A stretch of 64,000 nucleotides of DNA, taken from assembly GCF_013184525.1 (NCBI RefSeq), contig NZ_JAAOIZ010000006.1, positions 1 through 64,000 of the forward strand. The letters run 5' to 3'. Each line of letters opens with the position of its first letter. The first letter of the stretch is position 1. The translations under genes were made by a program, and so were the position numbers. Below, piece after piece: positions 43,784-52,443 of this stretch. This stretch comes from Chryseobacterium sp. LAM-KRS1 (GTDB lineage Bacteria > Bacteroidota > Bacteroidia > Flavobacteriales > Weeksellaceae). The notes beneath the pieces were generated by a model. It saw only the letters and a list, made by a program, of their open reading frames with translations. It was not told where the DNA came from and did not search any database.

Positions 43784-44383
43784 TTATAGTTCTACTATTA
43801 TTTTTTCTGATTTCAGTCTTTTCTTAGAGGTGATTGTCGGTTGATTAGTGTCCGTTCCGGATCTTTCTCCGATAGTGACAGCAAATAGAGTTTCATAAAG
43901 ATCATTCTTCAGGATATTATCGTATTTATCCGTTTCAATTCCTTCCATAGGAGTGGAATCTATTCCCATTTCGGCGCATGCAGCAAGCAATACACCAAGA
44001 GAGAGATATACCTGATGGGCTAACCAAGCCCGTATTGCAATGTCACCTTTAGGTTTTACCATCGTTTTATAGTAATTAATTGATCCTTCAGGTAAATTTT
44101 CCTGAATTTGCTTTTCAAAATCTTCAACGTTTTTCAGCACCTGGAAGACAATGAGTTGACTGCTGTCCAATACTTTCTCCTTATTAAAATAAGAAGCTTC
44201 AGCCAATTGTTCTTTTATTTTCTGATTATTTACAAAAATAAAATTCCATGGCTGGCTGTTGATAGAAGAAGGGCTCAGGTTGAGGATTTCCTTTAATTCA
44301 AGAATTTGTTCTTCGCTTACTTTACCTTGTGGATTATACTTTTTCACAGTATACCTGGTTTTCATTTTGGTTAAAAAATTCAT
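43784..44383 (-). CDS. Nitroreductase-family NAD(P)H oxidoreductase
   Basis: A 199-residue FMN enzyme of the NfsB-like group: RYTVKKYNPQGKVSEEQ, LSPSSINSQPWNFIFV (the FMN-binding SPSS-x-N-x-QPW pattern), AHQVYLSLGVLLAACAEMGIDSTPMEG and the C-terminal GERSGTDTNQ. It reduces nitro compounds or quinones. It is divergent from an HxlR regulator, its likely controller. Confidence 0.92.
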   Translation of the reverse strand: MNFLTKMKTRYTVKKYNPQGKVSEEQILELKEILNLSPSSINSQPWNFIFVNNQKIKEQLAEASYFNKEKVLDSSQLIVFQVLKNVEDFEKQIQENLPEGSINYYKTMVKPKGDIAIRAWLAHQVYLSLGVLLAACAEMGIDSTPMEGIETDKYDNILKNDLYETLFAVTIGERSGTDTNQPTITSKKRLKSEKIIVEL

Positions 44384-44407
44384 AATTTTGTACTATATTT
44401 TTTATAG

Positions 44408-44441
44408 TTGCAAAACTAATTTAAGTTTAATAAATTTGCAA
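44408..44441. promoter_or_regulatory. Divergent promoters with inverted repeat, nitroreductase / HxlR
   Basis: The 84-bp gap holds two perfect -7 elements facing away from each other: TAGTTTTG on the minus strand (44411-44418) and TAAATTTG on the plus strand (44431-44438). They form the arms of the inverted repeat TTGCAAA (44408-44414) ... TTTGCAA (44435-44441). An HxlR dimer bound here would cover both promoters (inference). Confidence 0.6.
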
Positions 44442-44467
44442 GAACGGTCAAAAAGGATAGTAGTAAA

Positions 44468-44815
44468 ATGTATACAATAGATAATAAAACGTACCCGTGT
44501 TGTACAAGTATCACCATGAAGTTTATTGGTGGGAAATGGAAAGCAGTGATTTTATACCATCTTATTGAGGGGGCAAAAAGATATAATGAGATCAGGAAAG
44601 ATATTCCTACCATTACGGAAAGAACATTAAGCCTTCAATTAAAACAATTGGAGGAAGACGGTATTATCAGTAGAAAGGTTTATACGGAAAAACCACCGTT
44701 AGTAGTGGAGTATGCCTTAACTGATTTTGGAAAGACGCTTCTTCCTGTTTTGAATGAAATTACAAGATGGGGAGACGAAGCGATCGCCAATTCCAAAAAA
44801 ATAACCAGGAATTAG
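44468..44815 (+). CDS. HxlR-family transcriptional regulator
   Basis: A 115-residue winged-helix regulator: MKFIGGKWKAVILYHLIEGAK, IPTITERTLSLQLKQLEEDG and VVEYALTDFGKTLLPVL. Cys11 and Cys12 (YPCCTS) fall where redox- and quinone-sensing relatives (YodB, HypR) keep their sensing cysteine. It is therefore plausibly an oxidative or electrophile sensor controlling the divergent nitroreductase. Its stop codon overlaps that of the convergent rsmD, with no terminator between. Confidence 0.92.
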   Translation: MYTIDNKTYPCCTSITMKFIGGKWKAVILYHLIEGAKRYNEIRKDIPTITERTLSLQLKQLEEDGIISRKVYTEKPPLVVEYALTDFGKTLLPVLNEITRWGDEAIANSKKITRN

Positions 44816-45390
44816 AGTTCCTGGTTTTCTGTATCTGATTGAGTTGGTTCAAAAAAGCTGAAACTTACGTTTCCATATTTTCTGGTATCTATAAGATTCA
44901 GGTGTTCAAATTTTAAGCGGCTCTGATGCTCTATAATAAGAACTCCGTTTTCTTTCAGGTATTTATTGTTTAATACCAAAGAGATGATTTCATAGTATTT
45001 CTTCTCTTCAGTTTCAAAAGGAGCATCGGCAAAAACAATTTCAAAAGATTTTTTATTTCTGAATTTCTTGAGCCAGTCCACCACGTCCCCTCTTTGCACA
45101 TTAACCTGTAACGACATGTCCAGTTCGGATGCCGTAGAATTAATGAAGCTTGTATGTTTGGGGTTCATCTCTACAGAAGTTACATCCTGACAGCCTCTGG
45201 AGGCAAATTCTAATGAAATAGAGCCTATTCCTGCAAAAAGATCAAGAACAGAGATCGATTGCATATCATATTTATTTTCCAGAATACTGAACAGAGCTTC
45301 CTTTGCAAAGTCAGTAGTTGGCCTTACATCAAAGTTTTTTGGGGCGGCAATTTTTTTGGCTTTCCATCGGCCGGAAATTATTCTGTACAT
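44812..45390 (-). CDS. rsmD: RsmD-like 16S rRNA (guanine-N2) methyltransferase
   Basis: A 192-residue SAM methyltransferase: MYRIISGRWKAKKI and VRPTTDFAKEALFSIL at the N-terminus, SAM motif I VLDLFAGIGSISLEFASRG, and EMNP. The catalytic motif IV reads DAPF (VFADAPFE) where RsmD proteins usually have DPPY/F. Methylates G966 in E. coli. It is the last gene of the operon MPE-smr-DUF3822-rsmD; a 69-bp spacer with heptad array 4 precedes it. Confidence 0.9.
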   Translation of the reverse strand: MYRIISGRWKAKKIAAPKNFDVRPTTDFAKEALFSILENKYDMQSISVLDLFAGIGSISLEFASRGCQDVTSVEMNPKHTSFINSTASELDMSLQVNVQRGDVVDWLKKFRNKKSFEIVFADAPFETEEKKYYEIISLVLNNKYLKENGVLIIEHQSRLKFEHLNLIDTRKYGNVSFSFFEPTQSDTENQEL

Positions 45391-45392
45391 GT

Positions 45393-45462
45393 TGTTAGAT
45401 GTTAGATTGTTGGTAATGGATGCAATGTCAGGTAAGACCTGGCGTCTGCAACCTGTGACCTA
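45393..45462 (-). repeat. Heptad array 4 (DUF3822 / rsmD gap)
   Basis: On the plus strand TGTTAGA is repeated twice (45393-45406). Less regular 7-base units follow, ending with AGACCTG, GCGTCTG, CAACCTG, TGACCTA (45435-45462), which share a CTG/CTA ending in phase. The array occupies the whole gap between two co-transcribed genes. Confidence 0.6.
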
Positions 45463-46176
45463 ATTAAGTATAAAATTCTTATTAGGAACGTTATCATATA
45501 CAATTTTCAGGTTCTTTACGAATTTTTGTAATTCAGAAATGAATGTTTCATTTTCAGTGGTTTCACCATAAGCATAGAAGTTGGTTTCATTGATCCCAAA
45601 TCCTATTTTACTTAATGTGAACATTACAAAATAAAGAAAATCAACCTCAGAATTAACATCCAGATTATTGTATAAGATCAGTTTTTTATTATCAAGGGCA
45701 AAAAATTCACATTGGTTATGATAAAGGTTAATGTGGATTTCTTTATTGTTTTTATGGCTGATTGAATTCAGGAATTTTTCTCCTGAAAAATTAAAGTGAA
45801 CGGGAACGGCCAGCTCCTTTATCTTTTTATAAAAGTTTTTAGGAAAAGTATAATAGAACTGAATCCTGAACTTTTTATTAAGGGACAGCATCAGCTCTTC
45901 ATTGTCCTTATCCACAGGAGCATTGAACGCAATAAGTTCATATCCCGCCTCATGTTCTGAAAATCCTTCAGGCATAAGGGTAAAATGGTTCAAGGCTGAA
46001 ATGACAGAAATCTCATCGAACCTTTGCTTTATTAAAACTTCATCCAGTTTCTCAGCGATAAAATTTTTAGGAGACTCTTCATTAACGAAATAAGATTTCT
46101 CTTCCAAAATGCTTTTATTCCTCGCAATTTGGTAGATTAATCCGTCTTTTGTAAAAAGTAAATTAAGTACGTTCAT
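45460..46176 (-). CDS. DUF3822 family protein
   Basis: A 238-residue protein of a Bacteroidota-specific family with an actin-like or ATPase-like flavour of beta-strand segments. Examples are EISVISALNHFTLMPEGF, EIHINLYHNQCEFFALDNKKLILYN and FYAYGETTENETFI. No catalytic motif can be named. Family members are commonly found next to rsmD, as here. It starts 18 bp after the smr gene in the same operon. Confidence 0.85.
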   Translation of the reverse strand: MNVLNLLFTKDGLIYQIARNKSILEEKSYFVNEESPKNFIAEKLDEVLIKQRFDEISVISALNHFTLMPEGFSEHEAGYELIAFNAPVDKDNEELMLSLNKKFRIQFYYTFPKNFYKKIKELAVPVHFNFSGEKFLNSISHKNNKEIHINLYHNQCEFFALDNKKLILYNNLDVNSEVDFLYFVMFTLSKIGFGINETNFYAYGETTENETFISELQKFVKNLKIVYDNVPNKNFILN

Positions 46177-46194
46177 ATTTCTATTGCTGCAAAT

Positions 46195-46689
46195 TTAGTG
46201 AAATTCTACCATTACCGCACCTGATTGATGGTGAAGTATTTCCTTATTGTAAAAATCCAGATCGGCCTGGCTTTCTAAAACATCTAAAACCATCCTTTGC
46301 AGAACACCGTCTCCAATGCCATGAACAATCTCCAATCGTTTAAGATGATTTTTCCGGCAGAAGCTCAAAGTATCGATTAATTTTTCCTTTTGGAGGAAAA
46401 GTCTCTCGAATCCGTCATAATCATTTGGGTTTTTAACGAGGTTATGAAAATGCAGGTCGAGAACCATATGATTTTTCTGATGTTTCTTTGAAGTGATTTT
46501 TTGGGGTTCAGCCTTTTTTACCACTTTTATATTATCATATAAGGAAGCATTTTTCGGAACCAGCTTTTCCTTTGGATACTGATGGGTAAAACCATATTCA
46601 TCTTTAAGAACAACAATATTTCCTTTTACGGAAGTTATAACCCCGCTTAAATCTTCATCTACCACAGAAACCTGATCTCCAATCTTCAT
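46195..46689 (-). CDS. Smr-domain protein
   Basis: A 164-residue protein. A short N-terminal SH3/KOW-like beta region (GDQVSVVDEDLSGVITSVKG, VLKDEYGF) precedes a C-terminal Smr domain (about 85-164) with VLDLHFH, the hallmark HGIGDGVLQRMV and GAVMVEF. Smr domains nick DNA or cleave RNA. It is shorter than MutS2 and lacks its ATPase. Second gene of the operon, 8 bp after the phosphoesterase. Confidence 0.9.
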   Translation of the reverse strand: MKIGDQVSVVDEDLSGVITSVKGNIVVLKDEYGFTHQYPKEKLVPKNASLYDNIKVVKKAEPQKITSKKHQKNHMVLDLHFHNLVKNPNDYDGFERLFLQKEKLIDTLSFCRKNHLKRLEIVHGIGDGVLQRMVLDVLESQADLDFYNKEILHHQSGAVMVEFH

Positions 46690-46697
46690 ATGTATTT

Positions 46698-47192
46698 CTA
46701 TTTTGGACCTAATTCAATAATTTCCAGATCTTTTACTTCTTCACCATCGACCACAAAACGCATCATTGTTCTCACTTTGTGCCACCCCTGTTTTCCGCAT
46801 GCCCCCGGATTAAGGTGAAGTAAATTATTTTTTGCATCAAACATCGCTTTCAGAATATGAGAATGTCCTGAAATAAATAGCTTAGGAGCTTTTTCTCCAA
46901 TTTCTTTTTTAGCTATTGCGGTATATTTTCCGGGATAACCTCCGATATGGATCATAAGAACTTCCAGATTCTCACAGAAAAACCTGTTTGCCTCCGGAAA
47001 TTCGGACCGGATTTTTGCATTATCAATGTTTCCGTAAACGCCTTTTAGTGGACCGATTTTCTCAAGTTGTTCGATCACTTCAAGACTACCGAAATCACCA
47101 CAGTGCCAGATTTCATCAGCGTCTTTGGCATATTCCAGGATCCTGTCATCAATATAGGAATGAGAGTCGGAAAGAAGAAGGATTTTAGTCAT
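46698..47192 (-). CDS. YfcE-type metallophosphoesterase
   Basis: A 164-residue calcineurin-like phosphoesterase of the YfcE/MJ0936 group: LLLSDSHSYID, IWHCGDFGS, GVYGNIDN and LFISGHSHILK supply the metal ligands. Substrate unknown. The open frame reaches 47243 but that start lies inside a promoter element; the ATG at 47192 gives MTKILLLSDSH. First gene of the operon with smr, DUF3822 and rsmD. Confidence 0.9.
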   Translation of the reverse strand: MTKILLLSDSHSYIDDRILEYAKDADEIWHCGDFGSLEVIEQLEKIGPLKGVYGNIDNAKIRSEFPEANRFFCENLEVLMIHIGGYPGKYTAIAKKEIGEKAPKLFISGHSHILKAMFDAKNNLLHLNPGACGKQGWHKVRTMMRFVVDGEEVKDLEIIELGPK

Positions 47193-47240
47193 TATCTTAC
47201 ATTTTCTTTCAGGGATATTCTTCGTGTTTAAAATAAAGTT

Positions 47241-47277
47241 CAAATTTACTTAATAAATGTCGAATTGATTAACTTTG
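47241..47277. promoter_or_regulatory. Divergent -7 elements, MPE operon / beta-lactamase-family gene
   Basis: TAAATTTG on the minus strand (47241-47248) precedes the phosphoesterase operon. TAACTTTG on the plus strand (47270-47277) precedes the gene at 47295. Both are perfect consensus matches. Confidence 0.65.
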
Positions 47278-47294
47278 AGAAAATTTAAAAAATA

Positions 47295-48839
47295 ATGAAA
47301 CAGAAAATTTCTTTTTTCATTTTTCTTTTGACAGTTGGCTTGATGAATGCACAGGTTGAAGAAAAAAAACTGGATGAGCTCATTCAAAATACCTTAAAAA
47401 CTTTTGATGTTCCGGGAATGTCCGTTGGAGTGATTAAAGATGGACAATTGATCTATTCGAAAGGATTCGGAGTTCGTTCTTTGGCTTCAAAACAACCCAT
47501 GGACGAAAATACCCTTGTAGGAATTGCTTCAAATTCTAAGGGATTTACCTGTACGGCACTGGCAATTCTGGCAGACGAAGGAAAACTGAGATGGGATGAT
47601 AAGGTTTCAAAATACCTTCCTGAATTCCAGATGTATGATCCGTACGTTTCTCAAAATGTAACCATCAAGGATCTGGTAACTCACAGGGCAGGATTAGGAT
47701 TAGGACAGGGAGATCTCATGTTTTTTCCGGAAGGAGGAAGTCTTACGGTAAATGATATCGTCCATAATGTAAGATATCTGAAACCTGAAAATCCTTTCAG
47801 AACAACGTTAGATTATAATAATATCATGTTCATTGTTGCAGGGGAGGTTATCCACAGGATTTCCGGATTAAGCTGGGCAGATTTTATTGAGCAAAGAATT
47901 ATGAAACCTGTCGGTATGAACTCCAGTTTTGGAAGCTATAACAGGGCAAAAGGGGTAACCAATAAGATTGATGCCCATGCTCCGGTAGATGGAAAAGCAA
48001 TTGCTGTTCCCCACGACTGGAATGAAACAGGAAATGCAGCCGGAGGGATTATGAGTAATATCAAAGATATGACGACCTGGGCCCAGTTCTTATTAAATAA
48101 TTTCACAACGAAAGATGGAAAAAAACTGGTTTCTGATAAACAGGTACAACAGTTATGGAGTCTGCAGATACCTGGTGGGGTAGCCCCTAAAAATCCTTAT
48201 GATACAAGTTTTTACGGATATGGAATGGGATGGTTCCTGAGTGATGTTAAAGGACATAAACAAATTCAGCACACAGGATGGCTGATCGGCACCGTAACCC
48301 AGTTTACATTGATTCCGGATATGAAATTAGGGATTGTCGTTTTAACCAATCAGCAGTCCGGAGCAGCTTTTAATACCGTGACCAATACTTTAAAGGATTC
48401 TTATCTGGGAATTGCAGACCGGAACTGGCTCAAAACATACGGGGACAGAATGGCTAAAATGAATGCTGAATACGATAAACAAAAGAAGGAAGCTTTTGAA
48501 AAATCCGAAACATTTAAAAAGAATAAAAACCTACAGCCAAAAGCAGAACAGTTTGTTGGAAAATATAATGATATCTGGTTTGGGGATGTAGAAATTACCC
48601 AGCAGGGAAATGCTTACAGAATCACATGTGAAAATTCTCCGAGATTAAAGGGAGAATTGCTTCCTTATTCCAACAATTCTTTCATTATCAAATGGGATGA
48701 TAGAAGTTATGATGCAGATGCGTATATTATCTTTAATTATGATGAAAGCGGGAAGGCTGAATCCGCAAGGCTAAAAGCTATTTCCGATGTGACGGACTTC
48801 AGTTTTGATTTTGATGATCTGGATTTGAGAAGAAAATAA
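47295..48839 (+). CDS. Serine hydrolase, class C beta-lactamase family
   Basis: A 514-residue secreted protein: signal peptide (to about residue 20, LMNAQ), then the beta-lactamase/PBP4-like fold with nucleophile motif S-x-x-K (SNSK in ASNSKGFTCTALAIL), a YNN motif (LDYNNIMFIVAGEV) and HTG (QHTGWLIGT). A C-terminal DUF3471-type beta domain (about 420-505) follows. Most such proteins are esterases or peptidases, not antibiotic resistance enzymes. Confidence 0.9.
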   Translation: MKQKISFFIFLLTVGLMNAQVEEKKLDELIQNTLKTFDVPGMSVGVIKDGQLIYSKGFGVRSLASKQPMDENTLVGIASNSKGFTCTALAILADEGKLRWDDKVSKYLPEFQMYDPYVSQNVTIKDLVTHRAGLGLGQGDLMFFPEGGSLTVNDIVHNVRYLKPENPFRTTLDYNNIMFIVAGEVIHRISGLSWADFIEQRIMKPVGMNSSFGSYNRAKGVTNKIDAHAPVDGKAIAVPHDWNETGNAAGGIMSNIKDMTTWAQFLLNNFTTKDGKKLVSDKQVQQLWSLQIPGGVAPKNPYDTSFYGYGMGWFLSDVKGHKQIQHTGWLIGTVTQFTLIPDMKLGIVVLTNQQSGAAFNTVTNTLKDSYLGIADRNWLKTYGDRMAKMNAEYDKQKKEAFEKSETFKKNKNLQPKAEQFVGKYNDIWFGDVEITQQGNAYRITCENSPRLKGELLPYSNNSFIIKWDDRSYDADAYIIFNYDESGKAESARLKAISDVTDFSFDFDDLDLRRK

Positions 48840-48927
48840 ACAGGTAAATTCTGGAAAGTGTATTTTAAAGTGCTTGTAACGAATTGTTTAAATAGAAAGA
48901 CTGATCACAAGAGCTAATAAAAATACC

Positions 48928-50130
48928 ATGAAAAATAAAATCTTTTATACAGTAGTTTTTACATTGCTTTTCATTCTGTCAGGATGTAATACTTTTTTAA
49001 GAGCACAAAAAAAAGTTTCAGTTCTGAAAGCAAAAAATGAAAATGCAATCATCTTCGATGGTACAAATGTGAAAATAAATTGAAAATTAGATCCGAATAT
49101 TCGACCAGATATTTACTATGTAAATGTACCTTACAAAAAAAGCAAGATAAAACTTGTTACAGATCAAGGGGAGATTAGTTTCAAGACTCAATATGGAGAA
49201 AGTCATGATGTAATAGTATTACTTAATGATAAGGACAGTTGTTTTGTTCGGATCCTGGCAAAAGAAGATCCTACTTTTGTTTCATTGCAGCAAAATAAAC
49301 CTCTTCCAATAGAAATTCCTTTCACAATAATGGGGTCCCGGATATATTTTAAGGGATTGCTTAATAAAGAAAAAGAAGTAAATGTCCAATTTGATTTAGG
49401 AGCAGGAACTTCATGTGTAAGTAAATTGTCTTCAGATAAATTACAATTAAGATTTACCGGGAAAACTATGGTTAGTAATACGCAGGGTGTGAATGAAGCA
49501 CGTACAAGTAAAGAAAATATGCTGGAGATCGGGGATGCTATTTGGAATAATATACCTTTGACAGAAGTTGGAAATATGAAACCTGAGGAAGATCTTATTA
49601 TTGGAAATAGTTTTTTTAGAGATAAAATAATTGAAATTGATTACGATAAAAAACTGATTACAATTTATAATGAATTGCCTGAGAAAGTAAAAGAGTTTAA
49701 AAGACAGGATGTATTTTATGAGCAGCATCGTCCAAAATTTAAAGCAGAATTTGTCCAGAATGAAAAGAAATATTCTTTTTGGTTTCTTTTTGATACAGGC
49801 CGGGAAGGAACGATGTTAATAGGAGATGATTTTACAAGTCAGGATAAAAACTGGAATAATCTCAAGGAGTTGCAAATTCTGAACGGGAGAAAGATTGTTA
49901 GATTAAATGCTTTCATTGGCGGAAGAGAATTCAAAGACATTGTGACCAATGCTGCAGATCCTTTAAATCCCACTGGAAGGCCAACACTATTCGGAAATCA
50001 GATTCTGAGTCAGTTCAATGTTATTTTAGATAACAAAAGTGGCTCAATTTATCTAAAGCCAAATGGGCGTTCTAAAGAACCCTATGCAGATTACAATAAG
50101 TATTTAAAAGAAGTTGTTAATCAAAAATAA
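48928..50130 (+). pseudogene. Retropepsin-like aspartic protease lipoprotein, interrupted by TGA
   Basis: One continuous frame of 401 codons is broken only by TGA at 49081-49083 (codon 52). It starts with a lipoprotein signal (MKNKIFYTVVFTLLFILSGC). After the TGA the frame stays open to 50130 and contains two aspartic protease half motifs, FDLGAGTSCVS and FDTGREGTML. The sequence context (VKIN-stop-KLDP) fits a former Trp codon (TGG to TGA). TGA is a genuine stop elsewhere here (hemW). It is either a recent pseudogene, a sequencing error, or a gene read from an internal start such as TTG 49285. A 22-bp palindrome terminator follows. Confidence 0.75.
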
Positions 50131-50172
50131 AAATCCAAAAACTCTGAGATATCTCAGAGTTTTTGGATTTTT
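50129..50172. terminator. Perfect 22-bp palindromic terminator
   Basis: The two arms 50129-50150 and 50151-50172 are exact reverse complements with no loop spacer; the core is CTCTGAGATATCTCAGAG. It overlaps the protease stop codon and abuts the end of the convergent gene, so it serves both. Confidence 0.93.
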
Positions 50173-51222
50173 TTATTCTTTAATGAATTTTTTAATCAGA
50201 TCTCCGGTCTGAATGATATAGGCTCCCTTTATCAGTTGACTTATATCGATATTATTTCTTTCGAGTTTTCCGGACAATATAAGTTTCCCTACCATGTCAT
50301 ATATTTTATATTCTTTTGATGGAGGGTTCATAACTGTTATGAAATCCTTAGCAGGATTGGGATAAATCTGTGTTTTATTTTTGTACTGTTGTTCAGAAAC
50401 AGACAAAGCACCCAGATCTGCTTTTAATAATGAGCCTCCGAAGAAATCCGTAATAAAAATCGTGTTATTTTTTACGGCTAATCCTGATGGGTAGCTGAAT
50501 TCACTGGAGACAATACCATCGGAAACTATTGGATTAGCCAGGGTGAAATTTAATTGGGATATTTTAGAAGCTCCTGCTTCAGAAATATATAATTGATTTC
50601 CATGAGAGGTTAAACCGGAAGGATAACTTAATCCCTGAGCTATTGTTATTGGAGAAGTAGAACTATTGAGTTTAAATTTTGAAACTCTTCCTTCAAACCG
50701 TTCAGTGTAGAAAATTTCATCTCCGATTATTTCCAATTCAAATGGAGATGCTGCGGATGTAATATCCACTAATTGTGGGATCGGTTGGCTTACATCTATT
50801 TTGGCAATCTTATTATCTCCCTCAAGAGCCATATACAGGTCATTTCCAACGAATTCAAGCCCTAGAGGACTGTTTACATTCGTCAGGATAACTTCAGGCG
50901 CCGGATTGGAAATACTGAGATTGATCCTTGAAATTTTATTTCCCCCAAATTCAGAGATATATAGATATTTATCTTTTAATGCCAGACCATAAGGTCTGTT
51001 TACTCCTGTAACCACATCCACTGGCGCGGCGCCAGGATTATCGAGGTTTATCTTTACCACTTTATCCAAAGCATAAATGCCGATATACATTTCATTGTCT
51101 TCAATGATCATGGGGTTGGGTGTATTCAGATTGGTAATAAATGGACTGGCCGAAACCTGTGCGTAAATTGTGTTCCCTGTAAGCAACAGGATCAACAGTA
51201 AGAAATAGAATTGTTTTCGCAT
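50173..51222 (-). CDS. T9SS cargo protein with beta-propeller
   Basis: A 349-residue secreted protein: signal peptide (to about residue 21, TIYAQ) and about six propeller-like blades (25-265) each with a pattern such as GLALKDKYLYISEFGGNKISRINL or PSGLTSHGNQLYISEAGASKI. A type A sorting domain forms the end (about 283-349: IYPNPAKDFITV, YKIYDMVGKLILSG, IKKFIKE). The tail directs export through the type IX system. The ligand or function of the propeller is unknown. Confidence 0.9.
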   Translation of the reverse strand: MRKQFYFLLLILLLTGNTIYAQVSASPFITNLNTPNPMIIEDNEMYIGIYALDKVVKINLDNPGAAPVDVVTGVNRPYGLALKDKYLYISEFGGNKISRINLSISNPAPEVILTNVNSPLGLEFVGNDLYMALEGDNKIAKIDVSQPIPQLVDITSAASPFELEIIGDEIFYTERFEGRVSKFKLNSSTSPITIAQGLSYPSGLTSHGNQLYISEAGASKISQLNFTLANPIVSDGIVSSEFSYPSGLAVKNNTIFITDFFGGSLLKADLGALSVSEQQYKNKTQIYPNPAKDFITVMNPPSKEYKIYDMVGKLILSGKLERNNIDISQLIKGAYIIQTGDLIKKFIKE

Positions 51223-51435
51223 TATTATTTTTATTTAGAATAAATATTAATAAAACAAAAATATTTTATTCTGAATACAATGACAAAAAGGGCAACATGA
51301 TATTTGCCCATATATTAGAAACTGTTATGTATAAAAGCGGAACTGGAGATATGATCTTTATAAAAATTTTCTCATGCATTATGCATAAGAAAGGAGATTG
51401 TAAAAAGAATAAAACAATAAATTTTTAAAATAATT
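51223..51435. other. Intergenic region with a GGGCAA hairpin
   Basis: A 213-bp AT-rich gap between two leftward genes. The only structure seen is a 6-bp hairpin GGGCAA (51290-51295) / TTGCCC (51304-51309), without a T run. A small ATGCATTATGCAT palindrome lies near 51374. No gene seen. Confidence 0.4.
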
Positions 51436-51912
51436 TTAGATTTTTCCAGGTTCGTAAAAAAATAAAAGCTTTTTCGTTGCTCCATCAAATTCCGACCATG
51501 AATCACAGTCTATTTCAAAACCGGCAACTCCGCAGGTAGGAAAATGAAAAATATCCTCTGATATAGAGTTGGCAAAATTGGAAATTCCGTTGTTGTGTGA
51601 AAAAAATGCTACCGAATTATGATGGTCATCCAGGTTGTAAATTACAGATTCAAAATTCCTTTCAGAAGGGTTGTATAGCTTTTCATCAGTCATGTAATTC
51701 AACTGGTATGTCTGATTGAAAATCTTACAGGTATTCAATGCACGAACCGCTGGGCTCGACACTAAATAATCTATAGAAATACTATTGTTTTTTAAGAATC
51801 TGGACATGTTCATTGCGTCCTCCAAACCCTTGTCTGCCAAAGGTCTGTCAAAATCTTCAGTTTCTTCCGGCCAGTCGCTCTTTGCATGTCTCACAAGAAT
51901 GAGTTTCTTCAT
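51436..51912 (-). CDS. SixA-like histidine phosphatase
   Basis: A 158-residue phosphatase of the phosphoglycerate-mutase superfamily: the catalytic RHA motif in KLILVRHAKSDW, then DFDRPLADKGLEDA, YLVSSPAVRALNT and the second histidine in VAFFSHNNGISNF. SixA removes phosphate from histidine-phosphorylated proteins in E. coli. The open frame extends to 52134 but the ATG at 51912 begins the conserved domain and avoids overlap with ruvX. Confidence 0.9.
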   Translation of the reverse strand: MKKLILVRHAKSDWPEETEDFDRPLADKGLEDAMNMSRFLKNNSISIDYLVSSPAVRALNTCKIFNQTYQLNYMTDEKLYNPSERNFESVIYNLDDHHNSVAFFSHNNGISNFANSISEDIFHFPTCGVAGFEIDCDSWSEFDGATKKLLFFYEPGKI

Positions 51913-52011
51913 AATTTCGTTTTTTGGAAGATTAAAATTATAAAAAAAAATATGGAATGAAACATGATTTATAAAAAAAACTACGTTGTGAATAAAATCA
52001 TTAAAATTTAC

Positions 52012-52019
52012 TAAATTTG
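52012..52019 (+). promoter_or_regulatory. -7 element TAAATTTG of ruvX-def
   Basis: A perfect consensus with only seven bases (CAAACCT) before the ruvX ATG, implying a nearly leaderless transcript. Confidence 0.66.
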
Positions 52020-52026
52020 CAAACCT

Positions 52027-52443
52027 ATGGGACAAATCCTTGCAATAGACTATGGAAAGGCCCGTTGTGGCATTGCAACAACGGATGACATGCAGATTAT
52101 AGCGAGCAGCCTTGATACTGTAGAAACAAAACATATACTGCCTTTTCTGAAAAAATATTTCAGCGAAAATAAGGTAGATGATGTAGTAATAGGACTTCCG
52201 ATAGATTTAAAAGGAAACGTATCCGAGGTGGAAACAGATATTTTACAATTCATTGATGAATTTAAAAAAGAATTTCCAACTATTTCCGTTTACCGTTTTG
52301 ATGAAAGGTTTACTTCCAAAATGGCATCATTTTTTATTTCCCAGAGTGGTAAAAGTAAAAAAAAGAGAGAGGAAAAGGGTTTAATAGATAAAATAAGTGC
52401 AACCATCATATTGCAGAATTTTTTAGAACAAAGAACAAGATGA
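52027..52443 (+). CDS. ruvX: RuvX/YqgF pre-16S rRNA nuclease
   Basis: A 138-residue RNase H-fold protein: QILAIDYGKARCGIATTD, VVIGLPIDLKG and YRFDERFTSKMA carry the catalytic acids. It completes 16S rRNA 5' processing; older annotation calls it a Holliday junction resolvase. Its stop overlaps the def start by 4 bp (ATGA), so they are co-translated. Confidence 0.95.
   Translation: MGQILAIDYGKARCGIATTDDMQIIASSLDTVETKHILPFLKKYFSENKVDDVVIGLPIDLKGNVSEVETDILQFIDEFKKEFPTISVYRFDERFTSKMASFFISQSGKSKKKREEKGLIDKISATIILQNFLEQRTR

Noticed and set aside
47295..48839. Beta-lactamase resistance gene
   Set aside because: The DUF3471-type C-terminal domain and general sequence fit housekeeping serine hydrolases; nothing indicates resistance.
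49081..49083. TGA as a recoded selenocysteine or Trp codon
   Set aside because: TGA ends hemW here, no selenocysteine stem-loop was recognised after it, and Cys/Sec is not expected at this place. A point mutation is simpler.
51913..52134. N-terminal extension of the SixA-like protein
   Set aside because: It is antisense to the ruvX start, has no family similarity and precedes a normal ATG at 51912.
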